From: Trichomonas tenax
Taxonomy: Eukaryota > Parabasalia > Trichomonadida > Trichomonadidae
Length of the DNA stretch: 59,886 bases
Assembly: GCA_023091735.1 (NCBI GenBank)
Contig: JALKBU010000216.1
Location: 1 to 59,886, forward strand
Direction: 5' to 3'
Shown: positions 32,058-43,112 of the stretch, in pieces
Layout: every line of letters starts with the position of its first letter
Position numbering within the stretch: position 1 is the first letter of the stretch
Program-made: the position numbers and the translations under genes
The notes under the pieces: generated by a model
What the model was told of the DNA's origin: nothing
Seen by the model: only the letters and a program-made list of their open reading frames with translations
The model's database searches: none

Positions 32058-33879
32058 AAAACTTATGAAAAAAAAAATCAATAAAAATAAAAAATTATTA
32101 TTGCAACTTTTATTGCAAATATAGCATCCCCACATCATGTAGGTTGTCCTTACCATCATTTTGGCTGATTTTGGTTTTATTTTTTCAATTCCAATTTGTG
32201 ATTGAAGAATTATAACTGGCAATCTTGTTTTTCATGTTCTGGGTTGGTTCCACAAATATCTGAGGTAGATATTAAATTTATATTCAATAGTTTGAAACCA
32301 GCCATCGATCATCAAAATATGTTACACATCCTACGTGTAGATTTCATTGGCATTATGCTTGTTTTAACACAAAATTTTTAATGAATTTTTGAAATTTAAA
32401 CAAAACAACTTATCAATACACTAATTTTCTTGTCTTGAACATGCAACTAGAATATAATAGTTAGATATTAATTTTATAATTTCAATTATTTAATATAGTT
32501 TAATTAATGAAACCGTATAGTATCTAGATCTTCCCAGAAATTTCTGAAATTATCATATTTGCTATTCTTGAATTAAATTCGAATCAAGAAAATATTTTAG
32601 CTTGATAGAATCTACTGCTAATAGTATATAATAGCAACATGAAGTTATAAATATAGAATATGATAAGACCATCAATTCTAAATCGGATTCTATTATTTTA
32701 AAAAACAAGGTTTTTGAATATGCTCCTGATTTGCTTGTTTTGAGTGGATGTTGTGAGTAACCTTTAAACCACATATTTCACAAAATCGAATTCAATAATG
32801 ATTTAAAAAATTTTTTATTGTGTTAATATACTACACAAGAATATTATTTATCGAATTTAATAATTAAACATGGATAGGAACAAACTTTGAAAAACCAATT
32901 AGGTTACAATCTCTTATATATCTAAAACACAGCATGGATATTTTAAGAATAAAATTTTCTAGCTTATTTCACCCATTAGATAGTAATTTACAGGAAATTC
33001 AATCAAAAAATATTTAAAAACATGAAATCAAGAAATATCATTGGATATGCTCCAATGTGGTGAGTTAAAACTATTCTCAGAGTGATGATGGAAAAATCTT
33101 AGCAAAAGTGTCGATAAATTAACCAATAAACGTAATAAGCGATAAATAGGTGTTATAGATATCACCCATGAAAAGCTAAGCTATGGGCTGTTATATTCAG
33201 CAATAAATCATGATTGATACATGGATATAGAAATTGATCAATATTATGCTGTCATAGCATTGATTTGTAGCATAAATATAGTATAATATCGAAAAATATA
33301 TATATTGAGCTAAAACTATAAGTCTTAAAATCCAATAAATTAGTGAAATTCAGAAAAATACGATTTTCAAGGAATTTCAGACAAACTAATGGTGAAGAGG
33401 CCCTATTGCGTGAGGCATAAATATGTTGTGCTTAAGAGTATCTATGAATAGATAAATACTTATTACTGAATGCGTTTTTCATTGAATTCTTTAATAACAT
33501 AAATTAGAGCGTTATCAATAGTAATAAACGTTTTTCTGATACATTCTCGATGAATTCTAGCACTTTTATACTTAATTGCGTTAGTTAAATCGATGTCATC
33601 AGAAGAGGAAAAGATTTCAATTTTGCTTGGTCATCATTTGAATGAATTATAAAAAATATATAAAATGCTGCAAAAATATTGGCTCGGAATGATGAAAATA
33701 AGTGTAGTGTGTGAGTTTTTGTCTATGTTGTTTTTATTTAATTTTTTGAAAGATATCAATGTTTCAGTAGACATCGGTTTTTCTGAATTTTGAGAGTTCG
33801 TCAATCTAGGCGGCTTGGATCTTTATGAATTTTTTCTGTGCAATAGGTAATGGGTTTCTCTTGACTTCATTTGTTTAAA
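32058..33879. other. 1.8-kb intergenic stretch
   Basis: AT-rich sequence without a recognisable gene. The short frame at 32562-32774 has no family resemblance and no initiator. Confidence 0.5.
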
Positions 33880-34117
33880 ATGTTGTCAGAGAGGAGGTTC
33901 ACCAAAAGCCTTTCACTGCAGATGAAGACAAGATCTTATCCATGATTGTCGATGTCATCTCTGCAAATGGAAGGAAACGCATCGACTGGCAATATGTTGC
34001 TTCCCAGATGCAGAACAGGAATGCGAGGCAGTGCAAGGACAGATGGGAGTGATACCTGGACACGAAGATCAACCACAACGAATTTACCACAGAGGAGAAC
34101 TTTGCACCCACTCAGGG
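33880..34117 (+). pseudogene. Myb/SANT DNA-binding protein fragment, cut by a foldback element
   Basis: The frame around 33909-34117 encodes a Myb repeat: FTADEDKILSMIVDV, RIDWQYVASQM and RNARQCKDRWE. It is followed by a TGA at 34050-34052, then YLDTKINHNEFTTEE in the same frame, the start of the next repeat. An ATG at 33880 (MLSERRFTK) is in a different frame and joins through a frameshift near 33905. Coding similarity stops where the inverted-repeat element begins at 34118. R2R3-type Myb proteins regulate iron-responsive and cell-cycle genes in trichomonads; this copy is nonfunctional with one frameshift, one nonsense codon and a truncation. Confidence 0.85.
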
Positions 34118-35340
34118 CTCCACTTTTTTCTCGTTGACCTTTTTGAGTTTTGCGATTTTTAACGAGTAAACCTCCTTACTGGACGAATTTGTTGAAACAT
34201 TTACGTGCTTTTTGTGGGTGCTGATTCTAGTGGTGCAATCTGTTTCATGATCTTAGCAAGGTATTACTTAATCATGATATGATTACAAACAGAAACCCAT
34301 TACAAATCATTAATGGGCTTCTGTTATGAATCTCTTTGATGATTATAACAAATACATCTCACTATTATAGCGTTCGCTCGCTTATTTTTGCTAGAATTCC
34401 AGTCGAAAAATAAAAAAATAGAAAAGAAAAAATACGCTACGCGCAGGAGTCAAACGGCATTCCTTTGCCCATGCATCGAGCCTGCCTAACGTTATGCTAC
34501 CTCAAGTTCATACAAAATTTGCTCATTGGTAACATTACATATCAAATTTTCAACTTTACATGACAAATATCAGATAATACGTGTCGAAAATAGTGACTTT
34601 CTTTATTTTACATGTCAAAATTCGCTGAAATCTCATGGAGGCATGGAGATCCTCAAGTTAAATAGACAAGCAAATGCTATAAACATACTCAGAACCCCTG
34701 AAAAGCATGTAAATGTCTTCTCAGTTTGGCTTGATAGGGGTTTTACTCGTTAAAAATCGCAAAACTCAAAAAAGTCAACGCTTCTTTTCGGTTGTTGTAC
34801 TTTTTGTTTTCAAAAGTCCGAATATTCAAAAATTAATAGGATGTATAAACAGACCATCCAAAACTATTGGTTTTTTCAACGAAAAAATTCAATTTCGACT
34901 TTTTTGACATCAATCCAAATCAATGAGATATTCCTTCTAACGGTATCACTGTGGCATAATAACTTAGTTTTGATGCATAGTTTTTTAAAAAAAAATGTAA
35001 AGAAAAGTTGTAAAAACCTTGAATTTTTTTTTTTTTTTTTTTTTTTTTTCTCGTTTACTCTTTTGAGTTTTGCGATTTTTAATGAGTGACTCTCCTATAG
35101 ATCAGATCTGATAAAACATTTACGTGCCTTTCTGTTGAAACATTTAATTTGAGGATCTCCATGCCTCCATGAGATTTCATATCATGATTAAGTAATACCT
35201 TGCTAAAATCATGAAACAGATTGCACCACTAGAATCAGCACCCCAAAAAAAGCACGTAAATGTTTCAACAAATTCGTCCAGTAAGGAGGTTTCGTTAAAA
35301 ATCGCAAAACTCAAAAAGGTCAACGAGAAAAAAAGTGGAG
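34118..35340. mobile_element. foldback (long inverted-repeat) element, non-autonomous
   Basis: The ends are ~163-bp inverted repeats at 34118-34280 and 35179-35340, differing at only a few positions and beginning CTCCACTTTTTTCTCG. Inner segments are also inverted copies: about 34625-34790 against 35035-35178, sharing GAAATCTCATGGAGGCATGG. A GTTGACCTTTTTGAGTTTTG-type word occurs four times in alternating orientation (near 34133, 34750, 35050, 35300). About 345 bases, holding a hairpin at 34291-34326 and a tRNA-like stretch, lie in the left half only. There is no transposase frame. A run of about 28 T lies near 35025-35050. No clear target-site duplication is seen. The family is unknown. Confidence 0.8.
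34433..34505 (-). other. tRNA-like stretch inside the foldback element
   Basis: On the minus strand TAGCATAACGTTAGG (34499-34485) fits an A-box and GTTTGACTCC (34455-34446) fits a B-box at normal tRNA spacing. A T6 run follows at 34432-34427. The acceptor and T stems do not pair, so this is not a working tRNA; it may be a decayed tRNA or a tRNA-derived promoter. Confidence 0.35.
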
Positions 35341-36369
35341 TCTTGTAAAAACGCGTACAGCATCTTCTTATAGTTTTATTACAAACTAAATGATAAACAC
35401 CCGGTGCATACTTCGTTTTAGGTTTATTTATTGTTTAATGTTGATTGTTTTTCATTATTTTCGAAAAAAGAAATTCAATTCTTACTTACAGATTCAAAAT
35501 CATTGCTTGACATGATGAAGTGTGTGTAACATAGCATCATTATACCATTATTTCCTTGTTCTGATTATTCACTTGGATGATTTTAGAATTTTTTGAAAAG
35601 AAAAGATCTTCCATTATCGTTCCATTGTAGATGACATATGCAATTCAACTGTAATATCATATCATATTCCTTTTCATCTATATTTCATTTTTTCAACCAA
35701 AAATATATTTCCAAAAAGGTCTTTTCACAGTCAATCAATGATTGAACATGACAACATTATTGTCTTCTTTTTGTAGTTCATTCCTTTTCATTCTTTTCAC
35801 AATATTTTTTCATATTTAAAATCGAAAATTTATACCTCAATGTAATAAATTTAGTAAATCTTACTTGATTTGTAAATATTTATGATGATTATTATTGTAT
35901 AACTCATATTTGGTATTTTAATAAATATGATAACCAAATATCAATATTGGATTAGGTATCCTTGTATGCAATGAATCACAGATAGATAATTTTGGCTTAT
36001 AATTTATAATTCTCGAAATTATATCTGTAATGAGTTGATAAATCTAAAATAACAGTAAAATATGAATCGCTACAATCAGAAATAGCTAATGTAAACCACG
36101 GAAACCATCCAGAAAGTAGCCATTCTTTCAATAATTTTAAGAATAAAAATGAATTAATTCTTTTGTACTCAAATCCTATCAACAAATTTCTTTCGTTCTT
36201 GTAATAATATTTCAAGGTAAAAAAGGAATTAATTTTTCTGAACTCCTCTAATCAAAAAGTTAAAAAATAATGACTTTCCAATAGAGAAAGTTATAGAGAA
36301 GAAGAAATCAAATTAAAGATGTGCGACTCATTGTCAATTTAAAAATTAACCAGCAAGAAAAATAAATTC
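35341..36369. other. intergenic spacer
   Basis: AT-rich sequence right of the foldback element. No continuation of the Myb gene is recognised. Confidence 0.5.
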
Positions 36370-36375
36370 TCACTT
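36370..36375 (+). promoter_or_regulatory. Inr-like motif TCACTT
   Basis: TCACTTTTTTCAATA lies about 32-37 bases before the ATG at 36407 and fits TCAYTW. Confidence 0.5.
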
Positions 36376-36406
36376 TTTTCAATATACGTTTATCAAAATT
36401 TTCAAA

Positions 36407-37399
36407 ATGTCGGTGAGAGCTCGTCCTGCATCGAACAGATTCCTTGACATGAAAGAGAAAGAAATCAAGTACAGGCAGCACATGAATTTCGTGAAGACAG
36501 CGAAGGGTGGAATTGATATGACAACCCCGGATTTGCCGCCAAGATTAAGACTCGCTCAACGAAACAACGCAATATATCGCGAAAAACTGATCAAGAACAT
36601 GGCTGTTCACGATAAACTCATCGAAACTAACCGTAGGCCGCTCACAGCGCTCGAAGATATTCCTTTCTTTCCAACAAAGAAGCATACGACAAAAATCGGC
36701 TCTATAAACGATAACGAAATATACAAAGTTGAGTCAGCGCAGGGCAAAAGACCAAAAATAATCGAAACAGAGTCAGAAACTGTTATGTCGCCTCCTTCTA
36801 CTTCTAACCGCCCCTCAAGCTCGTCGTCGAGTTCTTCTTCGTCATCCAATCAGAAAGAGCCAGAAAACATCAGGATTGATACAATTGATAAGAACGATAG
36901 CGAAAAAGTTAGAATTATTACGGATAAACACGACGATTCTCAGGAAATGGTGGTTCTTGGCTCTGAGAAACACAGTGAGAACGACTCGAGCGATATTAGT
37001 GACTCAGATGATGAAAAAGCTCCAAAGGAGTTGGCCGCTAAAACCGATGAAAACGCTGCTTCTAAGAAGAGTGAAACAAACAGCTCAAGTAATTTGAGTG
37101 ATTCTGGCGATGAAAAGAAAGAAAACGAAAAAAAGGAAGAAACAAAGCCAGCAGAGACAGATGAAAAGCCCAATCCTGCAGAAAAGATAGGTACAATTGA
37201 ACCAGCTCCACAGGAAATTCCAAAACTTTCCGAAGAGATTAAATCTAAAGTTGAAAGCATTGAATCAAGTGATGCACAGGATGCACGTCAGAAAACAGAT
37301 CAGGATAGTTCCAACTTTATCACCGGACAGACAGAGTCCATGATTAGCGTTAAATTCTCAATACATAATATTGTTCAAGACAAACTCCAAAATGTTTAG
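36407..37399 (+). CDS. unknown protein with basic N-terminus and disordered Ser/Glu-rich tail
   Basis: A 330-residue protein. The first 110 residues are basic and probably helical (NRFLDMKEKEIKYRQ, then LRLAQRNNAIYREKLI) and look like the conserved part. From about residue 125 there is a poly-Ser tract, and then a long acidic, Ser-, Glu- and Lys-rich disordered region with SDISDSDDEK and SDSGDEKKENEKK. The N-terminal helix pattern vaguely recalls short flagella-associated motifs, but I cannot name a family. There is no signal or membrane segment. The ATG lies after an initiator-like motif. Base composition of the N-terminal part is clearly coding. The frame is intact, so a real gene is likely. 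Confidence 0.75.
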   Translation: MSVRARPASNRFLDMKEKEIKYRQHMNFVKTAKGGIDMTTPDLPPRLRLAQRNNAIYREKLIKNMAVHDKLIETNRRPLTALEDIPFFPTKKHTTKIGSINDNEIYKVESAQGKRPKIIETESETVMSPPSTSNRPSSSSSSSSSSSNQKEPENIRIDTIDKNDSEKVRIITDKHDDSQEMVVLGSEKHSENDSSDISDSDDEKAPKELAAKTDENAASKKSETNSSSNLSDSGDEKKENEKKEETKPAETDEKPNPAEKIGTIEPAPQEIPKLSEEIKSKVESIESSDAQDARQKTDQDSSNFITGQTESMISVKFSIHNIVQDKLQNV

Positions 37400-37559
37400 A
37401 TATCTAAATTGTTTATTTATTTTCTAGTTTATTTCCATTAATTAACAGGTTTATTAATTTTTTTATAAAAGTGTTATGTAAAGCATTCAAAATTTGTATT
37501 ATGACATGTAAAGTTTGTTTCAATTTTACTTCGTTTTTTGCTTTTCTTCAATCGGATCC

Positions 37560-37584
37560 TTTTTGAGTATTGAATACTCAAAAA
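37560..37584. repeat. 25-bp perfect palindrome
   Basis: Arms TTTTTGAGTATT and its exact complement around a single central G, 23 bases before the start of the beta-helix gene. A TGACATGTAAA word lies just upstream at 37502-37512. Confidence 0.7.
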
Positions 37585-37607
37585 AATGTAATATACATTG
37601 ATCGATT

Positions 37608-38647
37608 ATGCCAATGAACATCAACATCTTTCGTGAATGGAACGATTTTTATTTTTCTTCCGAATTCAATCATGAAAACTCTACATTTTCAGGCGAAACT
37701 GCTATACGAATTGCAGCTAATGACCATCATTACGTTCATGATGTCCGATTTCTTAATTTGAAACAAAGGTCGATTTATTATTCTAGTTCAAATGGAGATC
37801 AGACTCTTCTTCTTGTCGAACGAACCCTATTCAACAGCAACACTTTCTCATTAGCACAAGGAGGAAATCTATACTTTGTATCGACCGGTCAATGTGTCCA
37901 AAGTCTATGTTGTTGTTCGAATGCTCACTTTATTATCATGCTGGTGTTCATTCATATGTTAAAGTGACACAGAAGAATGATTCCAAAAACTATGTCAATC
38001 AGTTTTCGTTCTCTGATCTATATGGAGAACCACAAGGTGCATTTTTCCATTATTATGGTCAATCCGAAATTCATCAGATAAATATTACAAATTGTCGACA
38101 TGACCGGAATTCATGTTTCTATTTGTATAATCCAAGCAATAACATTTCTATTTTAACATCAAATTTCAGAAACAATACATCTAGTAATAATCAAGGCATT
38201 ACATTTTATAATGGGTATTCTAGGAGAATATCACAATGTAATATTGTCACACAAAATTGTAGTGGTTCATATGGAGTTATTTATGTTAATAATGGATTTG
38301 TTACAACTGCTTCGAGTGTTGTCAAAGACAATACATCAGGCGATAAAAGATTGTTTTATCCATCTGGCACTTCTTGGTTCTTCGTTACGGATTCATATCT
38401 TCACAATCCAGGAGCTCCTTCTACAAATGCAACAATCACAAATTCGATTGCTAACGACAACGAAGTTTATCTCGTCCTTTTCTCTACAGCTCACTGCAAA
38501 GGCGCTAACAATCGCATTGTTAAATATGTCGAATATTTCGACTACACTCAGTTCGCACTTGAATTCTGCGGCACATTCAACGACAAACTGAACAAAGGTT
38601 ATTGTTCCAGCTCTATCCTCAAATCATACCTTATTCTTTTCATCTAA
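37608..38647 (+). pseudogene. beta-helix surface-protein (Pmp-like) gene with one frameshift
   Basis: The frame from 37608 (MPMNINIFREWNDFYFS) reads through ETAIRIAANDHHYVHDVRF and LLLVERTLFNSNTFS to about 37910. The continuation VHSYVKVTQKNDS, NITNCRHDRNSCFYLYN and NFRNNTSSNNQGITFYNGYS lies in another frame to 38647. Repeating Asn-rich short strands with aligned I/V/F positions are those of right-handed parallel beta-helix proteins, like trichomonad polymorphic-membrane-protein-like surface proteins. A terminal SSSILKSYLILFI is a short hydrophobic end, not a full membrane anchor. There is no signal peptide. A single frameshift near 37905 separates the halves, so it is a recent pseudogene or carries a sequencing error. 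Confidence 0.75.
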
Positions 38648-39480
38648 AAATCAATAATACTTTTTAAGAAATGATTACATGAAAAATTATTTTAGTGTTT
38701 TCTTATGATTCTAAAAAGTTATTTCATAAATCCATAACAGAGCTTCTCCGAAAAATTTCACACATTTCCACAAACAGATGATCAATGTCTCCTGTTAATC
38801 ACAGAGTATTAAATGTGATTACAAAATATTTAATTCTCGCTTTGGAACATATTATCGAAACATCATGATGAATTGATTTGTTAGCTACATTTCAATACAT
38901 GAAAATTCTTCGAGTTTACACTTCAGACTCATTCCATGCAATGAAGCACGCTCTTCTCTCTCTAAAATTGTTTAGAGATTTTTATCTTCTTCAGAGATAT
39001 TTCATTTTTGAGTAAATCCACGCAAAATCTTTCTTATCACAGGGCAATGAACTCATAAAGATTTACCAAAAACTACGAAAATTGTTCATCAAAACTATAT
39101 GACTTAAGCGAAATTCAATCAAGGAGTTCGTTCATTTAATGAACTGTGTGACATCTTCTCAGATTTCACAATGAGAACCATTTCACATTATCACTTCTTC
39201 TCAAAACAAGGAAATGATCGATTATCACTACATGAACAATGTTTATCCATTGTATACATGGGATAGCAACCGATCGAATGAAATGCGGATGACCGAGCTT
39301 AACGATATGACCTGCAGGTGATGTTGCAAAAAAGCATTTTTTGATGCTCCAGACAAAATTGATAATTTGGTGCTAATGTTACTTTTTTGGGAACTAACTT
39401 TTCATAGAATAATTCAAATTTGTGTCAATTGTTTCATTCGTCTTTCTTGGAATTCATCGATGAAAAATATTGAAATATTT
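38648..39480. other. intergenic spacer
   Basis: No gene is recognised. Around 39140-39240 are several TTCTCA/TTTCACA words without clear order. Confidence 0.5.
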
Positions 39481-40760
39481 CATTAGCGGATACTTTTCTT
39501 GCAATATCCATCAGAGATCTAAATTATTTTGATGATCAAATTAGATTGAATGATTTCATAAGATAATGATAATCAAATATGTTCGAATGATTTTACATAA
39601 TGACAATAAACAAATGTGATTGAAGGATGTTATCTAAAATTAATGATTAAAAAATTATGATTAATTTTGGTGCAAAATGATAATCAGAAGAAATTGATAA
39701 ATTTTATATCTTGTTGATAATCAAAGGTTATTAATTGATGTGATTTGGTAATAAATAATTAATTTAATATTAACATCAGCCTCATGTTCAACTAGAAATT
39801 GAACTAATTCAAGAGATTTCAATTCGATGGTAATTGATAAGAGAGATTTATATGAAATTGATTGTTTTCATATCACCAAAATAGATTGATTTCATATCAA
39901 TACGATGATCAAATATTGTTGACTGATCTCAAATCAAAATGATCAACAAATGAAATTGAATGATTTCATTGCGTGAGGAATATGAAATGAAAATAATTGA
40001 TTTCATAACATAATGAAAAATCAAATAAAGCCAACATATTTTATATGATAATGTTGATCAAATGAGAGTTATTTATTTTGTATAACAATGATGAATATTA
40101 GAGTTTGATTGATTGTAAATCATGGTTATGATTATAAAATGAAAATAAATGCTTTTAAACTATTATAATGATCAAAATAAAACAATAGATACCATATCAT
40201 TATGATGTTTGCCAAATGAAGTTGATTGTTTCCATTAGACCCTTGTGCATATAATTTTTTGGTTTGCAACTAGGTGACCTATATGCTATGGAGGCCAGAA
40301 ATGCATATAGGTCACCTAGTTGCAAACCAAAAAATTATATGCACAAGGGTCTATTGAATAATTATGATCAAATGGAATTGAATTATTCCGTGTTAAAGTG
40401 ATAATCAAATGAAGCTGATTGATAAATCTAAATAAAATTGATCACAAGATATTAATTAATTCTATGTGCTAATGATAATTATACCTTTATAATGATCATG
40501 ATAAGAACATGATTATCTTCAAAACATGATGATGTAGTCGAAATGAGATTGATTGGTGAAAAAATGATGACCAAATGTGGTTGATTGATTTCATTCAATG
40601 TTAATTAATTTCTTATTAAAATGGTTAGCAATTGAAATTGATCGATATAATATCAAAATGAAGATGAAATAAAAATGAGTTATTTCTTATCACGGTGACG
40701 ATCACTTGAGAATGATTACTTAATTTAACGTTAAATTCTGCCCCTTGTTCAACATGATTT
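39481..40760. repeat. degenerate satellite, ~36-bp period, with ankyrin relics
   Basis: About 1.2 kb reads as loosely repeated units of about 34-40 bases, approximating AATGATGATCAAATGAAATT then GATTGATTTCATATCA. Two minus-strand pieces near 39763-39810 (ELVQFLVEHEADVNIK) and 40723-40755 (HVEQGAEFNVK) look like ankyrin-repeat ends and lie about 950 bases apart. The array may therefore have grown inside a decayed ankyrin gene. The hairpin element at 40236-40353 interrupts it. Copies are too diverged to count exactly. Confidence 0.65.
40236..40353. mobile_element. hairpin MITE-like element with TA flanks
   Basis: Left arm 40236-40286 and right arm 40303-40353 are perfect 51-base inverted repeats around a 16-base loop. 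The outermost two bases on each side are TA, so the element proper may run GACCC...GGGTC with a TA target-site duplication, as for Tc1/mariner elements. Flanking satellite sequence reads naturally if the element is removed (TTTCCAT-TA-TTGAATA). No coding capacity. Perfect arms imply recent arrival. Confidence 0.85.
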
Positions 40761-41925
40761 TATCATCTTTTGTTATATTTCATATCTCGTATTCTATTAA
40801 TTCGGAATTATGCAAAAATAAAGATAATTTACCAACTTTTACACTCATTTTGTTCATTGCAATTGCTCTGATGAAATCGTTAAATCCATTGAATTGTCAA
40901 TCAAAAATATTGCGTTAATTTTTACTAAAAATATATTTTGATCATCAGAAAATTGTCGAATATCTGTCTGATAACTAATCACATATGCCCAATGATATGC
41001 ATATCGTTCAGCTTTATAATTACAAGGAGATGCATCTTATATTCTTTAATAATTGCTGAAATGTAGAATTCGAGAGTCAATAATATGGGATTTAGCATAA
41101 ATACAGTTGGAATTATATTAAACTTTTCAGCTATTATTTATTTATCTATAACCCAATTAAAAATGAATAAGATTCAATCCTTCATGATTCAATATTGTGA
41201 TCACACCATTTCGTATTGATCATATTAATATATACATTGCTTAATAGAAGTTTCACTGTGAATAAAGTTAAAATATCAATTTTTCGTATAAAAAATATTG
41301 AACTGCTCAATCTTTTGCACATCAATCGGTAATTCCATTTGAATTAGCTTATATACATTGTTGCTAACTTATTTCACGTCATTAAATCCCTCTAAAACTG
41401 AATTTTAAATAAGATCAAGTATCGAAATCAATTTTTTATGCAATTGTGATTAGAAACCACGATGTATATATCATAGCGGAGCTTATTTGATCATAGATCA
41501 TTTCCAAAAATTGGAATAAGAGGCAGATAAAAGTCAAAAAGAAATCAAATTTCGAATCAAGAAACTATATGGTCCATTTAGACATTGCTGTATCACTGAT
41601 ACTTTTCATTATTTTTGTCACTTTTATCACCATTGCTGGCACTTTTTATTATATTTGTCACTTTTAAGAAAATATTTTCATAAATTATTGTTTTTGGTGT
41701 ATAATGAAGCGCGTTTAATATTTGACTGTTCCCTCAAAATATTGCGGCTTTACTCAGAATTAAAAACTTTCTCAAATTAAAAATTTAGAGCATATATGAT
41801 TTATAAATAACGCGCATTGAAAACTTTTCAGAGGAAAGTTATGACTTCGCTTAATATTTATGTTATATATCATATTTCATTTAATGTGCTTTTCAATTAA
41901 ATTCTGAAACAAAAACAAAAAATAA
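40761..41925. other. intergenic spacer
   Basis: AT-rich. Near 41590-41670 are three degenerate TTTTTGTCACTTTTA-type words. No gene is recognised. Confidence 0.5.
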
Positions 41926-42459
41926 ATGAAGTGCAACCATCATCACAAGTGTTTAGAATGTGAATGCCAAAGCATTTGCATTATGGTTAGCAGGCAACAT
42001 GAGGCTAAGTCCAAGTCTGCAAAGAAGTTTAAGAAATACTCCTTTGAAGATACTGATTCTTACTCATCGAAGCCTCAAGGCATAGAGTTCTGTTCTCCTG
42101 ATGACTTGGTTGCCTTTTCTTTAATAGATAGCTGCGACGAGCTAGTTTGTGCTAAATGTCACACAGCATTTAGAATTATCACTTCCAGACTGTCAGCATT
42201 GATACAGCGCATACAAGTGAGCCCTCACATTAAGTACATGATGCAGTCTGACTCTTCATCCTTATCTAAATCGTTCCCATTCCAGCTCAGACCATTCATA
42301 AAGATCATCAAATTGTCGCAGTCGATGCCGATTTTCCTTAATAATGACAATGAAAGTGAAGATAGCGAAGTCGAAAATAATTTTATCCACAGCGCTGACT
42401 ATGTTAAGTCGTACCTTCCCATTGTCGGAGACATCCCCGGTGGATTCTTAGTGCTGTAA
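41926..42459 (+). CDS. small protein with Cys/His-rich N-terminus, unknown function
   Basis: A 177-residue protein. The N-terminus MKCNHHHKCLECECQSICI has five Cys and three His within 19 residues, and a second pair CAKC lies at about residues 75-78. Together these could bind zinc. The middle is Ser/Lys-rich (SRQHEAKSKSAKKFKK), and there is an acidic patch NDNESEDSEVENN near the end. No membrane segment, signal or known domain is recognised. The ATG follows a purine-rich leader without a clear initiator. Codon use resembles intact neighbours. It is probably real, but function is unknown. Confidence 0.65.
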   Translation: MKCNHHHKCLECECQSICIMVSRQHEAKSKSAKKFKKYSFEDTDSYSSKPQGIEFCSPDDLVAFSLIDSCDELVCAKCHTAFRIITSRLSALIQRIQVSPHIKYMMQSDSSSLSKSFPFQLRPFIKIIKLSQSMPIFLNNDNESEDSEVENNFIHSADYVKSYLPIVGDIPGGFLVL

Positions 42460-43087
42460 TTTCGCTTCAGAGGAACTATATCCGTTCATCATATTCAGAA
42501 TATTGGGATTTAACCAAATCTTACCTTTTGGTTATATTCTGGTGTATGTGCATTCTATTCTTTAGGATTACTGAGGTTATAGCATGTATATTTAGTTTTT
42601 TGAATCATTTAGTGCGAAATAATTATTGTTTGTAATAATAGATTTGTTTTAATGTTCGTAATAAAGATTGTGCCGATCTTTCACTTGTTATATTTTTATC
42701 GAAATTTATATTTTTTCATAAAACTGTTTTCCGTTTAGAACCATGTAAGCAAACACCTTCCCAAAAGATTGAAAGCAGATAATGATGATATTAAAAATTT
42801 ATATAAATTAAATCAAATATCGATCATACATTGGAAATCTATAATATGGAGAAGGAGAACTTTGATGTTTGAGGGATAAAACGATTTTAATTAAAAAAAT
42901 TGATAAATCAGATCAAATATCGAACAAAGATTGGAGATATATGATATACGTAAGGAAGGCTTTGATATTATAGGCTTAAAATGATCTGTTCAAGAAATAT
43001 TAGATTTTATAAAGAGATTTGGATTGAGATATAGTGGAGTATAGAGTTAATTTGTTCTGAATATAATACTTTGAATGTTTGTTTTGT
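42460..43087. other. intergenic spacer
   Basis: Two related segments (about 42830-42890 and 42900-42970: ATCAAATATCGA, TTGGA, TATATGATATAC/GGAGAAGG) look like a diverged ~110-bp duplication. No gene is recognised. Confidence 0.45.
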
Positions 43088-43093
43088 TCATTT
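43088..43093 (+). promoter_or_regulatory. Inr-like motif TCATTT
   Basis: TCATTTTTATTTTGG ends about 10 bases before the ATG at 43113 and supports that start. Confidence 0.55.
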
Positions 43094-43112
43094 TTATTTT
43101 GGCCGCAAGAAT

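Noticed and set aside
32562..32774. 70-codon minus-strand frame
   Set aside because: It is hydrophobic but without signal, initiator or family; it lies in a gene-empty spacer.
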